64,000 nucleotides of DNA. It comes from Sphingomonas chungangi. GTDB lineage: Bacteria > Pseudomonadota > Alphaproteobacteria > Sphingomonadales > Sphingomonadaceae. Within the stretch, counting starts at the first letter, position 1. Each line of letters opens with the position of its first letter. The DNA is taken from contig NZ_JACEIB010000027.1 of the NCBI RefSeq assembly GCF_013778325.1, forward strand, positions 682,001 to 746,000. Reading direction: 5' to 3'. The position numbers and the translations under genes were made by a program. Of this stretch, positions 27,718 to 38,829 are shown piece by piece. The notes under the pieces are model-generated. The model was not told the origin of the DNA. It saw nothing but the letters and a program-made list of their open reading frames with translations, and did no database searches.

Positions 27718-29112
27718 TCAGATATGGATGGGCTTTCCGGTGACAGCCATCGCCGCTTCCTTCACCGCCTCCGAGTGGGTCGGGTGGGCGTGGCAGGTGT
27801 AGGCGATATCCTCGCTGGTGGCGCCGAATTCCATCGCCTGCGCGGCCTGCGCGATCATCGTGCCGGCGACCGAGGCGATGCACCACACGCCGAGCACGCG
27901 ATCGGTCTTGGCGTCGGCGATCACCTTCACGAAGCCGTCCGGCTCGTGGTTGGTCTTGGCGCGCGAGTTGGCGAGCATCGGGAACTTGCCGACCTTCACC
28001 TCGCCGCGCTCCTTGGCGGCCTCTTCGGTGAGGCCGACGCCGGCGATCTCGGGCATGGTGTAGACCACGCTCGGGATCACGTCGTGGTTCACGATGCCGG
28101 TCTGGCCGGCGATGTTCTCGGCCACCGCGATGCCCTCGTCCTCGGCCTTGTGGGCGAGCATCGGGCCGGGCACGACGTCGCCGATCGCCCAGATGCCCGG
28201 CACCTTGGTGCGGAAATCATGGTCGATCTCGATCTGCCCGCGCTTGTTGACCTCGAGGCCCGCCTTGTCGAGGCCGAGGCCGTCGGTGTTCGGCTTGCGG
28301 CCGATCGAGACCAGCACCGCGTCCGCCTCGATCGTCTCGGCAGCGCCACCGGCGGCGGGCTCGACGGTGAGAGTCGCCTTGCCGCCATCGACCTTCACGC
28401 CCGTCACCTTGGTCGAGAGCCTGAACTCCAGACCCTGCTTCTTCATGATCTTGTTGGTTTCCTTGCGGACATCGCCGTCGAAGCCGGGCAGCATCTGGTC
28501 GAGGAATTCGACGACGGTGACCTTGGCGCCGAGGCGTTTCCACACCGAGCCGAGCTCCAGCCCGATCACGCCGCCGCCGATCACGACCATCGTCTCGGGC
28601 ACCTTGGCGAGCTCCAGCGCGCCGGTGGAGGACACGACCACCTTCTCGTCGATCTCGACGCCCGGCAGAGGGGTCACCGAGGAACCGGTGGCGATCACGA
28701 TATTCTTCGCCCGCACGGTGCGATCACCGACCTTCACGCTGTCCGCGCTCTCGAAGGTGGCATGGCCTTTCAGCCACTCGATCTTGTTCTTCTTGAACAG
28801 GAATTCGACGCCGCCGGTCAGGTTCTTCACCGCATCGAGCCGTTGGCCATGCATGGTGTCGAGATCGAGCTCCACGCCCGACGCTTTGATACCGAGCTTG
28901 GCGAGGTGGCCGTTCGCGGCGTGATCGTAGAACTCGCTCGCGTGCAGCATCGCCTTGGAGGGGATGCAGCCGACGTTGAGGCAGGTGCCGCCGAGCGTCG
29001 CGCGGCTCTCCACGCAACCGGTCTTCAGCCCCAGCTGCGCCGCGCGGATCGCGGCCACATAGCCGCCGGGCCCGGCACCGATCACGAGGACGTCGAAGTC
29101 GTAGTCAGCCAT
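27718..29112 (-). CDS. lpd: Dihydrolipoyl dehydrogenase (E3)
   Basis: FAD flavoprotein that reoxidises the lipoyl group of 2-oxoacid dehydrogenases using NAD, 464 aa. It has VLVIGAGPGGYVAA for FAD, the redox disulfide C44/C49 in GGTCLNVGCIPSK, the NAD-binding VIGGGVIGLELGS, GRKPNTDGL, WAIGDVVPGPMLAHKA, and the C-terminal HAHPTHSEAVKEA with the catalytic His-Glu pair. Being last in the odh cluster, it most likely serves 2-oxoglutarate dehydrogenase. It is separated from odhB by repeat copy E. Confidence 0.97.
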   Translation of the reverse strand: MADYDFDVLVIGAGPGGYVAAIRAAQLGLKTGCVESRATLGGTCLNVGCIPSKAMLHASEFYDHAANGHLAKLGIKASGVELDLDTMHGQRLDAVKNLTGGVEFLFKKNKIEWLKGHATFESADSVKVGDRTVRAKNIVIATGSSVTPLPGVEIDEKVVVSSTGALELAKVPETMVVIGGGVIGLELGSVWKRLGAKVTVVEFLDQMLPGFDGDVRKETNKIMKKQGLEFRLSTKVTGVKVDGGKATLTVEPAAGGAAETIEADAVLVSIGRKPNTDGLGLDKAGLEVNKRGQIEIDHDFRTKVPGIWAIGDVVPGPMLAHKAEDEGIAVAENIAGQTGIVNHDVIPSVVYTMPEIAGVGLTEEAAKERGEVKVGKFPMLANSRAKTNHEPDGFVKVIADAKTDRVLGVWCIASVAGTMIAQAAQAMEFGATSEDIAYTCHAHPTHSEAVKEAAMAVTGKPIHI

Positions 29113-29120
29113 CGAAAACT

Positions 29121-29207
29121 CCGTTCGCCCTGAGCCTGTCGAAGGGCTGTCTTTCTTCGCCTTCGCAAAAAGGAAGGACGGGGCTTCGACAGGCTCAGCC
29201 CGAACGG
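29121..29207. repeat. REPIN-like inverted repeat, copy E, inside the odh operon
   Basis: Left arm CCGTTCGCCCTGAGCCTG then TCGAAGGGCTG; right arm GGGGCTTCGACAGGC then TCAGCCCGAACGG. It fills the gap between odhB and lpd and would form a long hairpin in the shared transcript. Confidence 0.8.
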
Positions 29208-29232
29208 AGATATAAGATTTCGCGCGCGAAAC

Positions 29233-30435
<1,203 letters not shown>

Positions 30436-30465
30436 GGAATTGTCCTGCTTTCCAGAATTCGGTTC

Positions 30466-33393
30466 TTAGGCGGCCTTGGCCGACGAGGAGGTTTCGGGCG
30501 TGTGGCCGAGCGCATCGGCCACGAGCTGCTTCTGTTCGGCGGCGTGGCGCTTTGCCGATCCGGTCGCGGTGGAAGCGGATGCCTTGCGGCCGGCATAGAC
30601 CGGGCGCTGCACCTTGCCACCGGCTTCGACGAGGCACTCTTCCAGCAGATCCTCGACGAAGGTCCAGCTGCCCTGGTTCTTCGGCTCTTCCTGCGCCCAC
30701 ACCAATGTCTCGGCGTTGGTATAGGCCTTGAGTTGCTCGACGATGACGTCGCTCGGGAAGGGATAGAGCTGCTCGCAGCGCAGGATGACGGTGTTGGCGT
30801 CGCCGGCCTCGTCGCGCGCGTCGAACAGATCGTAGGCGACCTTGCCCGAGCACAGCACGACGCGGCGCACGTCCTTGTCGGCCGGCGCCTTCGGATCGAA
30901 CAGCACGCGATGGAAGCGGCTGTCGCCGATGAAGTCCTCGATCTTCGACACCGCCGCCTTGTGGCGGAGCAGCGACTTCGGGCTCATCACGATCAGCGGC
31001 TTGCGGAAATCGCGGACCATCTGCCGGCGCAGCATGTGGAAGTAATTGGCCGGCGTGGTGCAGTTTGCGACCTGCATATTGTCCTCGGCGCAGAGCTGGA
31101 GATAGCGCTCCAGACGGGCGGAGCTATGCTCCGGCCCCTGCCCCTCATAGCCGTGCGGCAGCAGCATCACGAGGCCGTTGGAGCGCAGCCACTTGCTCTC
31201 CGATCCCGAGATGAACTGGTCCATGATCACCTGCGCGGTGTTCGCGAAATCGCCGAACTGCGCTTCCCACATCACCAGCGTCTTGGGCGCGGCGGAGGCG
31301 TAACCGTACTCGAAGCCGAGCACGCCATATTCGCTGAGCGGGCTGTCGAGCACCTGGAAGCTGCGATCGACTTCGGAGAGCGGGAAGTAGCGATGGCCGT
31401 CCTTCTGGTCGTTCCAGCCGGCATGGCGGTGCGAGAAGGTGCCGCGCACCACGTCCTGGCCGGAGAGGCGCACGCCGTAGCCGTCGAGCAGCAGGGTGCC
31501 GAACGCCAGCGCCTCGCCGGTCGCCCAGTCGAAGCCCTCGCCGGAGGCGAACATCTGCTTCTTGGCATCGAGCACGCGGGCCAGCGTCTTGTGCAGGTTG
31601 AAACCGGCCGGCGCCTCGGTGAGGATCGGCACGAGCTTGTCGATCTGGTCCTTCGCGACGGCGGTGGTGCCGGCGCGACGGCCGAGCTCCTTGGCCTGCT
31701 GCAGGCCAGCCCAGTCGCCCTCGAACCAGTCGGCCTTGTTGACCTTGTAGCTCTTGCCCGCCTCGAACTCCTCGTCCAGCGTGGCGACGACCTTGGCCTC
31801 CTCGGCGGCGACCCACGCATCGTCGATCACGCCCTCGGCCTTCAGGCGCTCGCCATAGATGGCGGAGACCGGCGGATGCTTGCGGATCTCGTCGTACATG
31901 AGTGGCTGGGTGAAGCCCGGCTCGTCGCCCTCGTTGTGGCCGAAGCGGCGATAGCACCACATGTCGATCACGACGTCGCGCTTGAAGGTCTGGCGGAAAT
32001 CGGTCGCCAGCTTGCAGGCGAAGGTGACGGCCTCGGGATCGTCGCCGTTCACGTGCAGGATCGGCGCCTGCACCATCTTGGCGATATCGGTCGGGTAAGG
32101 CGAGGACCGCGCGAACTGCGGGCTGGTCGTGAAGCCGATCTGGTTGTTCACGACGAAATGGATCGTGCCGCCCGTCGAGTAACCGCGCAGGCCGGAGAAG
32201 CCGAAGCACTCCATGATCACGCCCTGCCCGGCGAACGCGGCGTCGCCGTGCATCAGGATCGGCAGCACCTTGGAGCGCGCATTGTCCTTGAGCTTGGTCT
32301 GCTTGGCGCGCGCCTTGCCCAGCACCACCGGGTCCACCGCCTCGAGATGCGAGGGGTTGGCGGCGAGCGACATATGGACCTTGATCCCGTCGAATTCGCG
32401 ATCGGTCGAGGTGCCGAGGTGGTATTTCACGTCGCCCGAACCGCCGACATCCTCGGGGTTGGCGGAGCCGCCGGCGAACTCGCTGAACACCGCGCGATAG
32501 GGCTTGCCCATCACGTTGACGAGGACGTTGAGGCGGCCGCGATGCGGCATGCCGATCTCGATCGCCTCGACGCCGGCCGCGCCGCCATACTTGATGACCG
32601 CTTCCAGCGCCGGCAGCGCGCTCTCGCCGCCGTCGAGGCCGAAGCGCTTGGTGCCCACGTACTTCTTGCCGAGGAACTTCTCGTACTGCTCGCCCTGGAT
32701 GACCTTGGAGAGGATCGCCTGCTTGCCCTCGGGCGAGAAGGTGATCTCCTTGTCGCGGCCTTCCATCCGCTCCTGCAGGAAGCGGCGCTCCTCGACATCG
32801 CCGATGTGCATGTATTCGAGGCCGACATGGCCGCAATAATTGCGGCGCAGGATGTCGACGATCTCGCGCACCGTCGCACGATCGAGGCCGAGCGTGCCGC
32901 CGAGATAGATCGGACGGTCGAGGTCGCTGTCGAGGAAGCCGTGATATTCGGGCGTGAGATCGGCCGGCAGGTCGCGGCTGGTGAGGCCGAGCGGATCGAG
33001 ATCGGCGGCGAGGTGGCCGCGCACCCGGTAGGTGCGGATCAGCATCATCGCGCGGATCGAGTCGAGCGCGGCGGCTTCGACGGTGGCGCCGGACGGGGCC
33101 GCCTTGGGGGCTTCCTCGGCCTGCGGGGCGGCCTTGGCGGCGCCGCCCTTGGCAGGCTTAGGCGCCGGCTGCATCTGGGTGGGATCGAGGCCGGCGGTCA
33201 GCTGGTCGGTCTCGGTCGGCGGCCAGTTGGGCTTCTGCCAGCTCGGGCCGGACACCGCCTGCTCCACGGAGCGGAAGTAATTGCCCCAGGTGGGATCGAC
33301 CGAAGCCTCGTCCCGCTGCCAACGCCGGTACAGATCCTCGACGAACGCGGGGCTCGCGCCCGCGAAATCGAGTTCTTGACCCTCGTAACCCAT
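30466..33393 (-). CDS. sucA: 2-oxoglutarate dehydrogenase E1
   Basis: Thiamine-diphosphate enzyme that decarboxylates 2-oxoglutarate and loads the succinyl group on OdhB, 975 aa. Landmarks are the E2-binding N terminus (FVEDLYRRWQRDEASVDPTWGNYF), IGMPHRGRLNVL, HLGTSTDR, LAANPSHLEAVDPVV, LMHGDAAFAGQGV, YRRFGHNEGDEPGFTQPLMY for cofactor binding, and GYEGQGPEHSSARLERYLQ. An Ala/Pro/Lys-rich stretch near residues 75-105 is a flexible linker. The ATG at 33393 gives MGYEGQELDFAGASPAF. It sits between sucD and odhB in a single minus-strand cluster. Confidence 0.98.
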   Translation of the reverse strand: MGYEGQELDFAGASPAFVEDLYRRWQRDEASVDPTWGNYFRSVEQAVSGPSWQKPNWPPTETDQLTAGLDPTQMQPAPKPAKGGAAKAAPQAEEAPKAAPSGATVEAAALDSIRAMMLIRTYRVRGHLAADLDPLGLTSRDLPADLTPEYHGFLDSDLDRPIYLGGTLGLDRATVREIVDILRRNYCGHVGLEYMHIGDVEERRFLQERMEGRDKEITFSPEGKQAILSKVIQGEQYEKFLGKKYVGTKRFGLDGGESALPALEAVIKYGGAAGVEAIEIGMPHRGRLNVLVNVMGKPYRAVFSEFAGGSANPEDVGGSGDVKYHLGTSTDREFDGIKVHMSLAANPSHLEAVDPVVLGKARAKQTKLKDNARSKVLPILMHGDAAFAGQGVIMECFGFSGLRGYSTGGTIHFVVNNQIGFTTSPQFARSSPYPTDIAKMVQAPILHVNGDDPEAVTFACKLATDFRQTFKRDVVIDMWCYRRFGHNEGDEPGFTQPLMYDEIRKHPPVSAIYGERLKAEGVIDDAWVAAEEAKVVATLDEEFEAGKSYKVNKADWFEGDWAGLQQAKELGRRAGTTAVAKDQIDKLVPILTEAPAGFNLHKTLARVLDAKKQMFASGEGFDWATGEALAFGTLLLDGYGVRLSGQDVVRGTFSHRHAGWNDQKDGHRYFPLSEVDRSFQVLDSPLSEYGVLGFEYGYASAAPKTLVMWEAQFGDFANTAQVIMDQFISGSESKWLRSNGLVMLLPHGYEGQGPEHSSARLERYLQLCAEDNMQVANCTTPANYFHMLRRQMVRDFRKPLIVMSPKSLLRHKAAVSKIEDFIGDSRFHRVLFDPKAPADKDVRRVVLCSGKVAYDLFDARDEAGDANTVILRCEQLYPFPSDVIVEQLKAYTNAETLVWAQEEPKNQGSWTFVEDLLEECLVEAGGKVQRPVYAGRKASASTATGSAKRHAAEQKQLVADALGHTPETSSSAKAA

Positions 33394-33483
33394 GTCACCG
33401 TCCTCGCACGCCCGGTCGGGGAAACGCTGTCACCGGGCCTCATACAATGGTTTGCGCCGGCCATCTGGCCGGCGCATGGTTAA

Positions 33484-34374
33484 TCAGCCCTTAAGCACCT
33501 TCGAGAGCGTCACGCCGAGCTCGGACGGGCTCGGCGACACGACGATCCCGGCGGCTTCCATCGCCGCGATCTTGTCCTCGGCGCCGCCCTGGCCGCCCGA
33601 CACGATCGCGCCGGCATGGCCCATGCGGCGGCCCGGAGGCGCCGTGCGGCCCGCGATGAAGCCGACCATCGGTTTCTTGCGGCCCTTTTTGGCCTCGTCG
33701 ATCAGGAACTGCGCCGCTTCCTCTTCGGCCGAGCCGCCGATCTCGCCGATCATGATGATCGACTTGGTCGCCTCGTCGGCGAGGTACAGCTCCAGCACGT
33801 CGATGAAGTTGGTGCCGTTGACCGGATCGCCGCCGATGCCGACAGCGGTGGTCTGGCCGAGGCCCTCGTTGGTGGTCTGGAACACGGCCTCATAGGTAAG
33901 CGTGCCCGAGCGCGAAACAACGCCCACCGAGCCCTTCGAGAAGATGCTGCCCGGCATGATGCCGATCTTGCACTCGCCCGGCGTCAGCACGCCCGGGCAG
34001 TTCGGCCCGATCAGGCGCGACTTGGAGCCGGAGAGGGCGCGCTTCACGCGCACCATGTCGAGCACCGGGATGCCCTCGGTGATGCAGACGATCAGCGGAA
34101 CCTGCGCATCGATCGCCTCGAGGATCGAGTCGGCGGCGAAGGGCGGCGGAACGTAGATCACGGACGCATCGGCGCCGGTCTTGGCGACGGCCTCGTGCAC
34201 GGTGTCGAAGTTGGGCAGGCCCAGCTCCTCGTGCATCGTGCCGCCCTTGCCCGGGGTCACGCCGCCGACCATCTGGGTGCCGTAGTCGAGCGCCGCCTTC
34301 GTGTGGAAGGTGCCGGTCTTGCCGGTCATCCCCTGGGTGATGACCTTGGTGTTCTTGTTGACGAGGATCGACAT
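33484..34374 (-). CDS. sucD: Succinyl-CoA ligase, alpha subunit
   Basis: Carries the phosphohistidine of succinyl-CoA synthetase; makes ATP or GTP from succinyl-CoA together with SucC. The 296-aa protein starts [24 protein letters not shown] (CoA binding), has [33 protein letters not shown] and the active-site His in [19 protein letters not shown]. The partner gene sucC, usually directly upstream in alphaproteobacterial mdh clusters, is missing from this place and from the window. It lies 69 bases after mdh with a hairpin between them. Confidence 0.97.
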   Translation of the reverse strand: MSILVNKNTKVITQGMTGKTGTFHTKAALDYGTQMVGGVTPGKGGTMHEELGLPNFDTVHEAVAKTGADASVIYVPPPFAADSILEAIDAQVPLIVCITEGIPVLDMVRVKRALSGSKSRLIGPNCPGVLTPGECKIGIMPGSIFSKGSVGVVSRSGTLTYEAVFQTTNEGLGQTTAVGIGGDPVNGTNFIDVLELYLADEATKSIIMIGEIGGSAEEEAAQFLIDEAKKGRKKPMVGFIAGRTAPPGRRMGHAGAIVSGGQGGAEDKIAAMEAAGIVVSPSPSELGVTLSKVLKG

Positions 34375-34401
34375 ACGGTCCCGCTTACCCTTTCGATGAA
34401 A

Positions 34402-34429
34402 CCCGCGCCGATCGGGAGACCGGCGCGGG
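34402..34429 (-). terminator. Intercistronic hairpin between mdh and sucD
   Basis: Stem CCCGCGCCG / CGGCGCGGG with a 10-base loop, followed on the minus strand by only three T. It may be a partial terminator or an mRNA-stabilising hairpin for the 3' end of mdh. Confidence 0.5.
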
Positions 34430-34443
34430 CGATTTGTCTGTTG

Positions 34444-35421
<978 letters not shown>

Positions 35422-35551
35422 TCAGTCATTACGTGGGCGCGGCCGCGCGAGAACCGGCGGCCAGCCGGAAAAGCGGGTTGCGCTTAGACCCATGATCGCG
35501 CGGGGGCAACCGCCCTGACAGCGCTTTCACAAGCTTTTTTGCTGCACCTGC

Positions 35552-35854
35552 TCAAGGGATCGGAGTGGGCGGCTCCCCGTCGGCGACATAGCGACGCTCG
35601 CCGGTCGCGGGATCGGCCCAGACGGTCATCGCGCGGCCGGTCTCCGGATCGGCGAAACGCTCACCCGTGGGGCGGAAGCGCGCGTCCGGCGAAAGCCCCG
35701 CGCGGCCCGCGTGATAGCGCCGTTCGTAGAGGCAACCGAAGGCGAACAGCAGGGCCACCGCCAGCATCGGCCAGCCCGCGCGATCCATCCACGTCAGCGC
35801 CAGCCCGAAGGCGACGAAGACGATCGAGACGACCGCGACGATCGAGCGCAGCAT
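35552..35854 (-). CDS. Small membrane protein of unknown function
   Basis: A 100-aa protein with two membrane helices (IVAVVSIVFVAFGLALTW and WPMLAVALLFAFGCLY) and a hydrophilic tail of about 50 residues. The tail contains a repeated-looking motif, FADPETGRAMTVWADPATGERRYVADGEPPTP, in which DPxTGxxxxV occurs twice. No family is recognised. Its ATG at 35854 shares a base with the stop of the ybjQ-like gene (TGATG), so the two are translationally coupled. Confidence 0.7.
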   Translation of the reverse strand: MLRSIVAVVSIVFVAFGLALTWMDRAGWPMLAVALLFAFGCLYERRYHAGRAGLSPDARFRPTGERFADPETGRAMTVWADPATGERRYVADGEPPTPIP

Positions 35855-36189
35855 CAGCCGTCCTTCTCGATGATCACGGCCGTGCCATAGGCGACGACCT
35901 CGTTCATCGTTTCGCCGATCGAACCCGAGTCGAAGCGCATCATCACGACGGCGTTGCCGCCCATGAGCGTGGCGTTCTGGATCAGCCGATCGATCGCGTG
36001 GCGCCGCGTCTCCTCGACCAGCGAGGTATATTCCTTGATCTCGCCGCCGACGATCGATCGCAGACCGGCCGCGATATTGCCGCCGATCCCGCGCGAGCGG
36101 ACGACCACGCCGAACACCTGGCCCAGCGTGGCGACGGTGCGGTGCCCCGCGACGGTTTCGGTGGTGGAAACGATCACGCCTTCGGGCAT
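35854..36189 (-). CDS. YbjQ/UPF0145 family protein
   Basis: A 111-aa protein of the YbjQ family, which assembles into small ring-shaped oligomers of unknown function. It has the family pattern MPEGVIVSTTETVAGHRTVATLGQVFGVVVRSRGIGGNIAAGLRSIVGGEIKEYTSLVEETRRHAIDRLI split over the first two thirds, and ends NAVVMMRFDSG...VVAYGTAVIIEKD. The ATG at 36189 is preferred over an earlier start because the extra 22 residues are unlike the family. It is coupled to the small membrane protein gene. Confidence 0.88.
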   Translation of the reverse strand: MPEGVIVSTTETVAGHRTVATLGQVFGVVVRSRGIGGNIAAGLRSIVGGEIKEYTSLVEETRRHAIDRLIQNATLMGGNAVVMMRFDSGSIGETMNEVVAYGTAVIIEKDG

Positions 36190-36245
36190 CCGGGCCTCCC
36201 CTGTTGATGGAGGCAAGCTAGGCCACCTGGGCGATTTTATATACC

Positions 36246-36328
36246 CCGTTCGCACTGAGCGTAGTCGAAGTGCGGGCCTCAGGCGCCGCGCTTGCAGCCC
36301 GTCCTTCGACTACGCCCAGGACGAACGG
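36246..36328. repeat. REPIN-like inverted repeat, copy F
   Basis: Left arm CCGTTCGCACTGAGC then GTAGTCGAAGTGC; right arm GTCCTTCGACTACGC then CCAGGACGAACGG. Located between the start of the ybjQ-like gene and the end of zapE. Confidence 0.75.
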
Positions 36329-36345
36329 AGGATGGCTTTCACCAA

Positions 36346-37458
36346 TCAGGAAACGCCATGCCCTTTCGCAAGATAATCCGCCGACTGCATTTCCATCAGC
36401 CGCGACACCGTGCGCTCGAACTCGAAGCCGTCGTCGCCGCCCGCGTAGAGCTTCTCCGGCTGGGCATCCGCCGCCGCGAGCAGCTTCACGCCATGCTCGT
36501 ACAGCGTATCGACCAGCAGCTTGAATCGCGCCGCCTCGTTGCGCCGGTCCGCGTCGAACAGCGGAATGCCGACCACGATCACGGTGTGATAGCGCCGCGC
36601 GATCGCCAGATAGTCCGGCACGCCGCGCGGCTCGCGGCACAGCCTTGCGAAGGAGAAGACGGCGACGCCCTTCAGGCTCTTCGGCACGTGCAGCTCGCGC
36701 CCGCCCGGCACGGCAATGTCCTCGGACGGCACGTTGGCGCGATCCTCGACCGGAAAGTCGGTGAGGCGGAAGAAGGCGCGACTTAGCGCCTCGGTCGCCG
36801 CCTTGCCATTGGGCACGTACCAGGTCGGGAAACCGGCGAGGCGCGCGAGGCGGTAATCGGTTTCGCCGTCCAGCCCGATGACGTCGAGCTTCTGCTCCAG
36901 CAGCGCGATGAAGGGGAGGAAATGCTCGCGGTTGAGCCCGTTCAGGTAGAGCTGGTTGGGCGCGCGGTTGGAGGTCGCCACCACCGTCACGTCGTGGCTC
37001 ATGATCCGCGTGAACAGGCGGCTAAGGATCATCGCGTCGGCCGAATTGGTGACGATCATCTCGTCGAACGCCAGCAGCCGCGCCTCCTCGGCGATCGCGT
37101 CGGCGACCGGCATCACCGGGTCCTGCACCTCGCGCGATCGCTCGACACGCAGGCGATCGTGCACCTCCTGCATGAATTCGTGGAAGTGGACGCGGCGCTT
37201 CGCCTTGATGTCGGCCTGCGCGAAGAACATGTCCATCAGCATGGACTTGCCCCGCCCCACGCCACCCCAGAGATAGACGCCCTTCACCGGCTCGGGCCGC
37301 TTGCCGAGCGCGCGCCACAGGATCGATCCCCGCTTGGGCGCCTGTTCCAGCTGGCCGGCGCACCGGTCCAGCCGCTGCGCGACGGACCGCTGCGCGGGAT
37401 CCGGCCGCAGCTCGCCCGCCGAGACGAGCGCATCGTAGCGGGCGAGCACCCTGGCCAT
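36346..37458 (-). CDS. zapE: Cell division protein ZapE (AFG1-like ATPase)
   Basis: P-loop ATPase of the AFG1/ZapE family, 370 aa; in E. coli it associates with the FtsZ ring. Walker A is in GVYLWGGVGRGKSMLMDMFF, Walker B in EARLLAFDEMIV, and the sensor region in VTVVATSNRAPNQLYLNGLNREHFLPFI. FHEFMQEVHDRL and the C-terminal SRLMEMQSADYLAKGH are also typical. The ATG at 37458 lies two bases after the stop of the thioesterase gene, making sdhB-thioesterase-zapE one transcript. The family function is established, the role in this organism inferred. Confidence 0.93.
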   Translation of the reverse strand: MARVLARYDALVSAGELRPDPAQRSVAQRLDRCAGQLEQAPKRGSILWRALGKRPEPVKGVYLWGGVGRGKSMLMDMFFAQADIKAKRRVHFHEFMQEVHDRLRVERSREVQDPVMPVADAIAEEARLLAFDEMIVTNSADAMILSRLFTRIMSHDVTVVATSNRAPNQLYLNGLNREHFLPFIALLEQKLDVIGLDGETDYRLARLAGFPTWYVPNGKAATEALSRAFFRLTDFPVEDRANVPSEDIAVPGGRELHVPKSLKGVAVFSFARLCREPRGVPDYLAIARRYHTVIVVGIPLFDADRRNEAARFKLLVDTLYEHGVKLLAAADAQPEKLYAGGDDGFEFERTVSRLMEMQSADYLAKGHGVS

Positions 37459-37460
37459 GA

Positions 37461-37913
37461 TCAGCCCCCGAGACGAATCTTGCGGAGCGTCGCCTGAAAG
37501 GTCAGCAGCGCTTGCCTCTCCTGCTCCATCTGCCCGCGCAAAAACAGGAGCTTGCCGGTCTCGCTGACGACCTCGATCACGCAATCGAGAGGGAGATCGG
37601 CGCGACCGGGCGCCATGAACTGGGTCGCGAAGTTGAGCGTCACCGCCCAGTTCGGCATGACGAGCCGGCCCAGCGTCGCCGGGCCAACGAAAACCGCCTG
37701 ATCAAGGAAGCCGAGCAGGAAGCCGCCATGCAACGCACCGAGCGGATTGGCTCGCCCCGGCCCCGTCGCGATGCGGACCCGCGCGACCGAGCCTTCGACG
37801 CGGCTGCGGATCTCCCCGAACGTGCCGTTGAAGCTCGGTCCCTCGAAATAGGTCGTGTAGAAGCCATCCTCGTCCGGCCCCTCGGTTCGGGGTCCAGACG
37901 GCGACAGAATCAT
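37461..37913 (-). CDS. PaaI-type hotdog thioesterase
   Basis: A 150-aa acyl-CoA thioesterase of the hotdog fold. The central helix motif GALHGGFLLGFLDQAV with HGG and an acidic residue is typical of the PaaI group, followed by TLNFATQFMAPGRADLPLDCVIEVVSETGKLLFLRGQM. The substrate is unknown. The ATG at 37913 is preferred. Upstream in-frame sequence overlaps sdhB in another frame. It starts 10 bases after the sdhB stop and is co-transcribed with sdhB and zapE. Confidence 0.85.
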   Translation of the reverse strand: MILSPSGPRTEGPDEDGFYTTYFEGPSFNGTFGEIRSRVEGSVARVRIATGPGRANPLGALHGGFLLGFLDQAVFVGPATLGRLVMPNWAVTLNFATQFMAPGRADLPLDCVIEVVSETGKLLFLRGQMEQERQALLTFQATLRKIRLGG

Positions 37914-37923
37914 GCCCACGCGA

Positions 37924-38718
37924 TCAGACCGCGCGCTCGACTTCCATCTTCTTGATCTCGGCGATCGCCTTGGCGGGCGAGAGGCCCTTGGGGCAGACAT
38001 TCGCGCAATTCATGATGGTGTGGCAGCGATAGAGGCGGAAGGGATCTTCCAGCTCGTCGAGCCGCTCGCCGGTCATCTCGTCGCGGCTGTCGGCCAGCCA
38101 GCGATAGGCCTGGAGTAGAATCGCCGGGCCGAGGAAGCGGTCCGAATTCCACCAGTAGCTTGGGCACGAGGTCGAGCAGCAGGCGCACAGGATGCACTCG
38201 TAGAGGCCGTCCAGCTTCTCGCGATCCTCGGGCGACTGCAGGCGCTCCTTCCCGGCGGGCGCCGGCGTGACCGTCTGCAGCCACGGCTTGATCGAGGCAT
38301 ATTGCGCGTAGAAGTGGGTGAGGTCCGGCACCAGATCCTTCACCACGTCCTGGTGCGGCAGCGGTGTGATCTGCAGCTCGCCCTTGCCGCCACCGCAATC
38401 CTCGATCGCGGTGGTGCAGGCGAGACCGTTCTTGCCGTCCATGTTCATCGCGCACGAACCGCAGATGCCCTCGCGGCAGGAACGGCGGAAGGTGAGCGTC
38501 GGGTCGACCTCGTTCTTGATCTTGATCAGCGCGTCCAGCACCATCGGGCCGGTCTCGTCGAGATCGAGCTCATAGCGGTCGTAGCGCGGGTTCTCGCCCG
38601 AATCGGGATCGTAACGATAGATTTTGAAGCTGCGCTTTTTGTGGCCGCCGGACGTCGACTTGTACGTCTTGCCCTTGCCCTTGATCTTCGAGTTGGCGGG
38701 GAGAGAGAATTCGGCCAC
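37924..38718 (-). CDS. sdhB: Succinate dehydrogenase iron-sulfur subunit
   Basis: Carries three Fe-S clusters passing electrons from SdhA to ubiquinone at the inner face of the cytoplasmic membrane; 264 aa. The 2Fe-2S ligands lie in [22 protein letters not shown], the 4Fe-4S and 3Fe-4S ligands in [16 protein letters not shown] and [16 protein letters not shown]. The GTG at 38718, eight bases after AGGA, gives [17 protein letters not shown]. Unusually it is about 5 kb away from sdhCDA, separated by unrelated genes in both orientations, and so must have its own promoter. Confidence 0.97.
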   Translation of the reverse strand: MAEFSLPANSKIKGKGKTYKSTSGGHKKRSFKIYRYDPDSGENPRYDRYELDLDETGPMVLDALIKIKNEVDPTLTFRRSCREGICGSCAMNMDGKNGLACTTAIEDCGGGKGELQITPLPHQDVVKDLVPDLTHFYAQYASIKPWLQTVTPAPAGKERLQSPEDREKLDGLYECILCACCSTSCPSYWWNSDRFLGPAILLQAYRWLADSRDEMTGERLDELEDPFRLYRCHTIMNCANVCPKGLSPAKAIAEIKKMEVERAV

Positions 38719-38829
38719 CGAGACGATCCTTTCGCGTTCGCTCCCCGTTAGCGCCCCGGCGCCCCGTGTCAAAGTCCTATGTGAGACATTTGCTGCGCTG
38801 CGCTATGCCGGGGGCAAAGGGAGAGCGCG

